Positions 32,129-36,682 of a DNA stretch of 36,682 nt are shown one piece after another. How positions within the stretch are numbered: the first letter of the stretch is position 1; each line of letters opens with the position of its first letter. The position numbers and the translations under genes are program-made. Under the pieces are notes generated by a model that saw only the letters and a list, made by a program, of their open reading frames with translations, was not told where the DNA came from and did not search any database. The stretch is from Planctomycetota bacterium (GTDB lineage Bacteria > Planctomycetota > UBA1135 > UBA2386): NCBI GenBank assembly GCA_029936315.1, contig JAPYTD010000044.1:1-36682 (forward strand), given 5' to 3'.

Positions 32129-33847
32129 ATGCGTTCGCCCTTTCTCTGGCTGGCTCTCGCACTGCACGTAGCCCTCGCTACGAGTTATGCGTGGTACACA
32201 CCAGCATTTGAAGGGCCAGACGAAAACAGCCACTACGACTACGCCTGGCACATCGCGAACGCCCAACAGCTTCCGTTGACCATGCAACTGGCAGGGGAAC
32301 GAGGACTCCCACAGACAGAAGGGGCCGTGCTCGCCATCCACCCGCCGCTCTACTACGCCGTGGTTGCTGCTGGCATGAAGGCATTGGGGTGCGATGACAC
32401 CGTCAATGGACCCCGCAGGAACCCTGAGTTCGACAGCGGATCTGCACCGTCGCGACACCTCCACTGGCTCCACGAAGAACAACCGAATCGCCTGCTCTTT
32501 TGGCTTCGCATGATCTCCGTGTTGCTCGGGGCCGCGACCATCTTGTGTGTCCATCGACTTGGCCGCATCTGTTGCCCCGCGGTCCCGCGCATCGGCGATC
32601 TCGCGGCACTGCTGACGGCCTGCCTGCCGATGTGGTCCGCTCTGCATGGCCTTTTGCATAACGACGTGCTCGCGACCACGCTCAGTTCAGCGACCATCCT
32701 GATGTTGGCAAAGCTACTACTAGCTGACCGAACCACCACAAAGCACGGCATCGCGCTCGGCATGCTGCTGGGCCTCGCCTTCCTGACAAAACTGACCACC
32801 TTGTTTCTCGGCGGGCTGTCCGCTCTGGTTGCAATATCCCTGCTGCGACGCAAGCAGACCAACATCACCACGGTTGTTGCAGCGACCATTACAACACTCG
32901 TTGTTTGTGGATGGATGTTCGCGCGCAACTACTGGCTTTACCACGACCCCCTAGCACTCAACGCACACGATCTGTCATTCCTACCACTGCCCCCAGAAGC
33001 ACGCTGGTACTACTTCTTCGGATGGGACCCCTGGCCAGAAACCACTCCCTCGTTTCTGCCAACAGTGTTTACTTCCCTCTTTGGGCGATTTGGGTGGTTC
33101 CACCTCCCGCCACACCCAGCACTGGTCACTTGCGGCGCTGTCGTTGCCGTGATCGCTGGCCTCGGATTTGTGCGGGCACTCTGCGACCGGGGACGAAAGT
33201 ACGTGCCACACGCAACTTGGCTACTGCTGTCAGCCTGCTTTTTGGTTTTCCTAGGCACGGCTTACTTCAACCTCAGCCACAACCAACCGCAGGCGCGCTT
33301 TCTATTCCCGGCTATCGCGCCAGCTACCGTGCTGCTTGCGGCTGGTCTGGTGAGAATCTCGGCGAGCATTCCACACCGCCGACTTGCTGTTTGGCTCCTT
33401 CCGATGACTGCGATCGCGGTGTTCTTTTCGACGTTCCGCCCAGCGTTCGACCCAACACTCGCACCAGCGCCCGTTGCACACCGCAGCCTGGTAGGCCATA
33501 TCGCGAAAGATCCAGCCAACACGAGTATCGAGTGGACCAGCCAACTGGGTGCATCGCACCTCGAAGCTCCTCCAACTCTGACGTGGAGTGACCCTTCCGC
33601 ACCCGCGGGCACGCACTACACGCTATATGCATTTGACGACAATGGGAGGATCTGGCTCGCCACCCACGAATGGACAAAAGGCGATCTGAAGATCAGCGGT
33701 GAGGAGTTTGCCATACCCACCGACATCTGGAACTTCCTGCCTCGCGATGTGCCGCTATGGATCAAACTCCGTCGAGTGCCATCGGTCGCCAGCGACATAC
33801 CACGCAACCTCGCAACGTCTGAGCGCCTGAGACTGATCCGCAAGTAG
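32129..33847 (+). CDS. polytopic membrane glycosyltransferase (GT39/DUF2142-like)
   Basis: A 572-residue integral membrane protein with around ten or eleven hydrophobic helices in the first 460 residues. After the first helix (MRSPFLWLALALHVALA) an acidic loop, GPDENSHYDYAWHIA, and then HPPLYY match GT-C-fold enzymes such as protein mannosyltransferases and DUF2142 proteins, where the acidic residue contacts a lipid-linked sugar. The C-terminal 110 residues are soluble, as in many of these. The frame opens earlier at 32015, but ATG 32129 starts directly at the membrane helix and follows a TACACT box. It probably transfers a sugar from a polyprenyl phosphate donor to an envelope acceptor; substrate unknown. 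A GT4 gene follows 124 bases on. Confidence 0.8.
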   Translation: MRSPFLWLALALHVALATSYAWYTPAFEGPDENSHYDYAWHIANAQQLPLTMQLAGERGLPQTEGAVLAIHPPLYYAVVAAGMKALGCDDTVNGPRRNPEFDSGSAPSRHLHWLHEEQPNRLLFWLRMISVLLGAATILCVHRLGRICCPAVPRIGDLAALLTACLPMWSALHGLLHNDVLATTLSSATILMLAKLLLADRTTTKHGIALGMLLGLAFLTKLTTLFLGGLSALVAISLLRRKQTNITTVVAATITTLVVCGWMFARNYWLYHDPLALNAHDLSFLPLPPEARWYYFFGWDPWPETTPSFLPTVFTSLFGRFGWFHLPPHPALVTCGAVVAVIAGLGFVRALCDRGRKYVPHATWLLLSACFLVFLGTAYFNLSHNQPQARFLFPAIAPATVLLAAGLVRISASIPHRRLAVWLLPMTAIAVFFSTFRPAFDPTLAPAPVAHRSLVGHIAKDPANTSIEWTSQLGASHLEAPPTLTWSDPSAPAGTHYTLYAFDDNGRIWLATHEWTKGDLKISGEEFAIPTDIWNFLPRDVPLWIKLRRVPSVASDIPRNLATSERLRLIRK

Positions 33848-33883
33848 CCTGGCTTGCTGGTTGACGGCTGGCTGAAGAGGTGA

Positions 33884-33939
33884 GAGAGTCGGTTGGTTGG
33901 GTTCAGGTGGTCCGGGCCTCAGTTTGAATGACCTACACC
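33884..33939 (+). repeat. 56-bp intergenic repeat, copy B
   Basis: This copy matches copy A at 47 of 56 positions without gaps; the strongest part is GAGAGTCGGTTGGTTGGGTT. It ends in CCTACACC and lies 32 bases before the GT4 start codon, between two glycosyltransferase genes. Unlike copy A it has no transposase fragment beside it. Confidence 0.75.
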
Positions 33940-33971
33940 CTGTCGCGATTAGCCGCAGTCGCCGGCGAACG

Positions 33972-35075
33972 ATGACGACCATCGCACACGTCAATCCGGA
34001 GACCGGCTATTCGGGGGGAGAGGTCCAGGTCTTCCTGCTGATGGAAGCTTTGCGGCGGCGGGGATACGGCAACGTGCTGTTCTGCCCGGCGGGGTCGCGG
34101 TCGGATGTGGAGGCTCGGCGCCGCTCGTTTCCGGTCGTCACCGCGCGCTTGCGGAACAACATCGACGTATGGAGTGTCGTGCGCCTTGCTCGCGCGTTTC
34201 GCACCGAGGGTGTCAGCCTTGTGCACCTTCACACGGGCCGGGCCAATTGGCTCGGCGGCCTCGCAGCGCGTCGCGCCGGACTGCCAACACTCTCGACCCG
34301 CCGCATGGACCGCACCGTCAAGCGCAGCTGGCGGATGCGCTTCATCTACCGCTCCCTGATCAACCTCACGGTCGCGATTTCGCCGGCTGTGCGCGATGCG
34401 CTGATCGCGGCAGGCGTCGCGCCGGAACGCATCCGCCTCATCTGGGACGCGGTAGATCCGGACGAGTTCTCGGCGAGCGGGCGTCTGGGTTCGGAGCGCA
34501 AAGTGCGCGGCTCGAGCGATGGTGCACGCGTTTCGCTGACGATGGCCGCGCTCGTCCGGCGCAAGGGCATCGATGTCCTGATCGACGCGATCCGCCTGTT
34601 GCGCGAACGCAACGCGACCTGGCACGCCTGGATTGCCGGCGAGGGACCGGAACAACGGTCGCTCGAACAAGCCGTCAAGGCGGCTGGACTCGAGGACTGC
34701 GTGCACTTCCTGGGATGGCGCTCGGACAAGGCCGATCTGTTGCGCGAGGTCGACGCGTTCGTGCTGCCTTCGCGAAGAGAAGGCGTGGGAGTCGCCGCCC
34801 TGGAAGCCATGGCGGCGGGCGTTCCGGTGGTTGCGAGTCGCGTCGGTGGGCTCGCGCAGGCCGTGGTCGACGGCGAAACCGGGATCCTCGTCGAGCCGGA
34901 ACAGCCGCAGGAGTTGGCGGACGCGCTGCAGGCGCTCGGTGGCGATCCGGCACTCGGCATGCGCCTCGGCTCGAACGGCAGGCGACGAGTTGTCGAGTTG
35001 TTCGCCGCTGACAAGCAGGCAGAGCAATACGTCGAGGTCTATGACGACGTGCTTGCTGCGGCAAAAGCGAGATGA
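33972..35075 (+). CDS. GT4-family glycosyltransferase
   Basis: A 367-residue cytoplasmic GT-B enzyme that transfers a sugar from a nucleotide donor to a lipid or glycan acceptor, retaining configuration. The N-terminal acceptor domain opens with IAHVNPETGYSGGEVQ. The C-terminal donor domain has the usual LIWDAVDPDEF linker, then the sugar-nucleotide region LPSRREGVGVAALEAMAAG with the E-x7-E pair (REGVGVAALE), followed by GVPVVASRVGG and ETGILV. ATG 33972 is used; the frame opens at 33897 but the earlier residues do not match the family and would run through the repeat. It is the likely partner of the preceding GT39-like enzyme and the convergent GT87-like gene in envelope glycan synthesis. 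Confidence 0.92.
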   Translation: MTTIAHVNPETGYSGGEVQVFLLMEALRRRGYGNVLFCPAGSRSDVEARRRSFPVVTARLRNNIDVWSVVRLARAFRTEGVSLVHLHTGRANWLGGLAARRAGLPTLSTRRMDRTVKRSWRMRFIYRSLINLTVAISPAVRDALIAAGVAPERIRLIWDAVDPDEFSASGRLGSERKVRGSSDGARVSLTMAALVRRKGIDVLIDAIRLLRERNATWHAWIAGEGPEQRSLEQAVKAAGLEDCVHFLGWRSDKADLLREVDAFVLPSRREGVGVAALEAMAAGVPVVASRVGGLAQAVVDGETGILVEPEQPQELADALQALGGDPALGMRLGSNGRRRVVELFAADKQAEQYVEVYDDVLAAAKAR

Positions 35076-35246
35076 GCGGGTCGAGACGGAACTGATGGAA
35101 GGAATGGGTACGCACAATCGGCACTGCGGCCAACCAGGACCTCGCCCGGAATCGTCAGCGGTGGCAGGCTTTCTTGGGGACGCACATTCTTCCCATCAGT
35201 TTTGGTCGAGAGCGATTCTCAGCAGCCTGCGTGTGCTGCTTCCCCT

Positions 35247-36581
35247 TCACGGTTGGCTCGGCCGTGCCGCAACCTGCAGACAACGAACCGTCGCGAACAG
35301 CAACAGCAGAGTGCTCCAGGCTACGCAGCCATAGGCGAGCACGATGTTGCCCATCTGCCGTCCAAACATGCCCTTCGACAACAAGCCGAGCACCATCGCG
35401 CCGACCCCGAGCACGATGGCGATCGCATCGCGGCGGGTTCGCACGAGGTAGTTGGCGACGAAAGCGGCCGAGAACAGCCAGATGCAGAAGTGTGCCTTGC
35501 TGCTCTGCGGCGACAGCAACAACATGCCACACGCGAACGCGCCCATTTCACCGAGTCCGAGCGTGCGCTGCACGGCGCTGCGCGCCCCGTCCATCGCGGT
35601 GCGAACAGCCCGCGACGCTGCCATGACGCCGAACGTGATCACGGCCAGGATGCCCACTTGCATCGCCAGCGTCAGGATCTTCACCACCGTCGCGGGCAAC
35701 TCGAACAACAGCGTCTGGCCGGCGTAGCCGACGACGAAGCTGACATCGTCGACCTTGACCGGAGTGAACAGCCGCACGAGCGTGCCGCTGAGACTCTGAT
35801 TGAGCACGCTGTGCGAACCCCAGGCGCCGACCGCTTCCGCGGTGCCGCCCACTTCCAGCCCACTCAGGTTGACGTCGTACCAGGCTCGCCACCATGAGCC
35901 ACCGTCGTTGCGCGGGAACAGGTAGTCTGGCATCACCGTCGCCAACACCATTGCGACGACGAGCCACAGTAGCGCCCCCCAGCGCCGGCGTAGGCCGAAC
36001 AAGCCGAGCAGCAGCAGCGGCGTCGCTTTCATGGCTGCACCGAGACCGACCCACATCCCAGCCACGGCGCGATTGCGACACCAGGCAGCGGCGGCAAGCG
36101 CAAGCAGTCCGGCGATGAGCAGGTCGTTGCTCTGGTTCGTGAACACCGAGACGACGTGGCGTCCGCCCAGCGCGGCGGTCAAACCCCAGAACCAGACCAG
36201 CCTGGGTGGCGAGCGACCGGTCTCTTCGGCGCTCGCGTAGCGATGCAACCACCGCACGATGCCCAGCAAGATCAGGAAGTTGATCACGAACCACGCTGAG
36301 GCTTGCCAATCGTCGGGGATCAAGCCAAAGGGCACGAACGGGACCGCTGCGAACGGCGGGTAGGTGAACGGCTTGAGATCGGTGCCACGCAGATAGATCT
36401 CCTCGCCGGCAGCCATGCGATCGCCACCAGTCACATAGACGCCGAGTTCGCGATCCCCTTTCTTGGCCTGGGCCGTGAAGTACCAGGCACCGCTGACCAG
36501 AACGGCCAACAGCAAGGGCAACATCCACAAAGAAGATCGCTTCACTCCCGCGTTATGGCCGTTGGGCGCGACCCTGTCCAT
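35247..36581 (-). CDS. GT87-like membrane mannosyltransferase (DUF2029)
   Basis: A 444-residue membrane protein with about ten helices. After the first helix a loop carries DRELGVYVTGGDR and YLRGTDLKPFTYPPFAA, matching the GT87 family, in which the FTYPP motif follows an aspartate required for polyprenyl-phosphate-mannose use. Downstream, VFTNQSNDLLIAGLLALA and AAMKATPLLLLGLFGL are also family-typical. The frame opens at 36608; ATG 36581 is preferred since the helix begins soon after, but the exact start is uncertain. It converges with the GT4 gene over a 171-base gap in which I see nothing. Substrate and acceptor are not deducible here. Confidence 0.85.
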   Translation of the reverse strand: MDRVAPNGHNAGVKRSSLWMLPLLLAVLVSGAWYFTAQAKKGDRELGVYVTGGDRMAAGEEIYLRGTDLKPFTYPPFAAVPFVPFGLIPDDWQASAWFVINFLILLGIVRWLHRYASAEETGRSPPRLVWFWGLTAALGGRHVVSVFTNQSNDLLIAGLLALAAAAWCRNRAVAGMWVGLGAAMKATPLLLLGLFGLRRRWGALLWLVVAMVLATVMPDYLFPRNDGGSWWRAWYDVNLSGLEVGGTAEAVGAWGSHSVLNQSLSGTLVRLFTPVKVDDVSFVVGYAGQTLLFELPATVVKILTLAMQVGILAVITFGVMAASRAVRTAMDGARSAVQRTLGLGEMGAFACGMLLLSPQSSKAHFCIWLFSAAFVANYLVRTRRDAIAIVLGVGAMVLGLLSKGMFGRQMGNIVLAYGCVAWSTLLLLFATVRCLQVAARPSQP

Positions 36582-36682
36582 GGCGAGTCCGCGAAGTCCG
36601 CCATTCACACGCGACGGGGCGAACCGGGAACGCGGTCAGATGCGCTCCGTCTGATCCAGGAAGAGACCTGGACTCTCTATTC
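36582..36682. other. window edge, no feature seen
   Basis: The last 101 bases hold the probable 5' region of the GT87-like gene. No RNA gene or complete promoter can be supported before the window ends. Confidence 0.4.

Noticed and set aside
33933..35117. 394-codon minus-strand frame opposite the GT4 gene
   Set aside because: Plus strand carries clear GT4 motifs; minus frame is low-quality composition.
35073..35340. Readthrough of the GT4 TGA stop as a third selenocysteine codon
   Set aside because: The open frame beyond is antisense to the GT87-like gene, the GT4 domain is complete at the stop, and no Cys or active site is nearby.

Overview
The window (about 62% GC by eye) looks like a chromosome segment from a member of the Planctomycetota. 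The grounds are the very large secreted TPR and HEAT-like proteins, a MoxR/DUF58/BatA/VWA operon built around them, scarce Shine-Dalgarno sequences, and secreted beta-propeller and beta-helix proteins ending in a C-terminal module that I associate with uncultured marine planctomycetes. This is inference from protein style; no marker phylogeny could be run.

Layout: 1-3761 is housekeeping: the 3' part of rpsA, a putative lipoprotein gene that overlaps it by one base, and tyrS. 3981-6815 encodes a secreted HEAT-like repeat protein, followed by an initiator tRNA (6875-6951). 6952-7504 is a relic zone with an IS91-type transposase fragment and a 56-bp repeat. 7505-12050 holds two secreted proteins whose reading frames cross an in-frame TGA (8699 and 11928), separated by a beta-helix protein. 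12212-28549 is a tightly packed seven-gene operon: a dead aspartic-protease-like/thioredoxin-like protein, a disordered membrane protein, MoxR, DUF58, BatA-like, a VWA protein and a 2113-residue TPR protein. A strong terminator at 28792 closes it. 29064-31936 has two divergent surface or secreted proteins. 32129-36581 has three glycosyltransferases (a GT39/DUF2142-like polytopic protein, a GT4 protein and a GT87-like protein).

The most interesting content is the candidate pair of selenoproteins. In the first, the TGA sits exactly where the first cysteine of the TlpA/ResA CxxC active site belongs (Thr-Sec-His-Asn-Cys), and a hairpin of the bacterial SECIS type follows 26 nt downstream. In the second, a TGA directly follows a cysteine, the frame stays open and coding-like for another 39 codons, and a similar hairpin lies 23 nt downstream. 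Both are exported proteins with EF-hand-like calcium loops. No selA, selB, selC or selD gene is in the window, so selenocysteine insertion must be confirmed from the rest of the genome.

How the parts fit: the Bat-type operon resembles systems linked to envelope integrity and stress, with MoxR and VWA proteins acting as chaperone-like modules and a giant periplasmic TPR scaffold. The adjacent Sec/Cys proteins suggest envelope thiol redox chemistry, but no shared transcript with the operon is shown.
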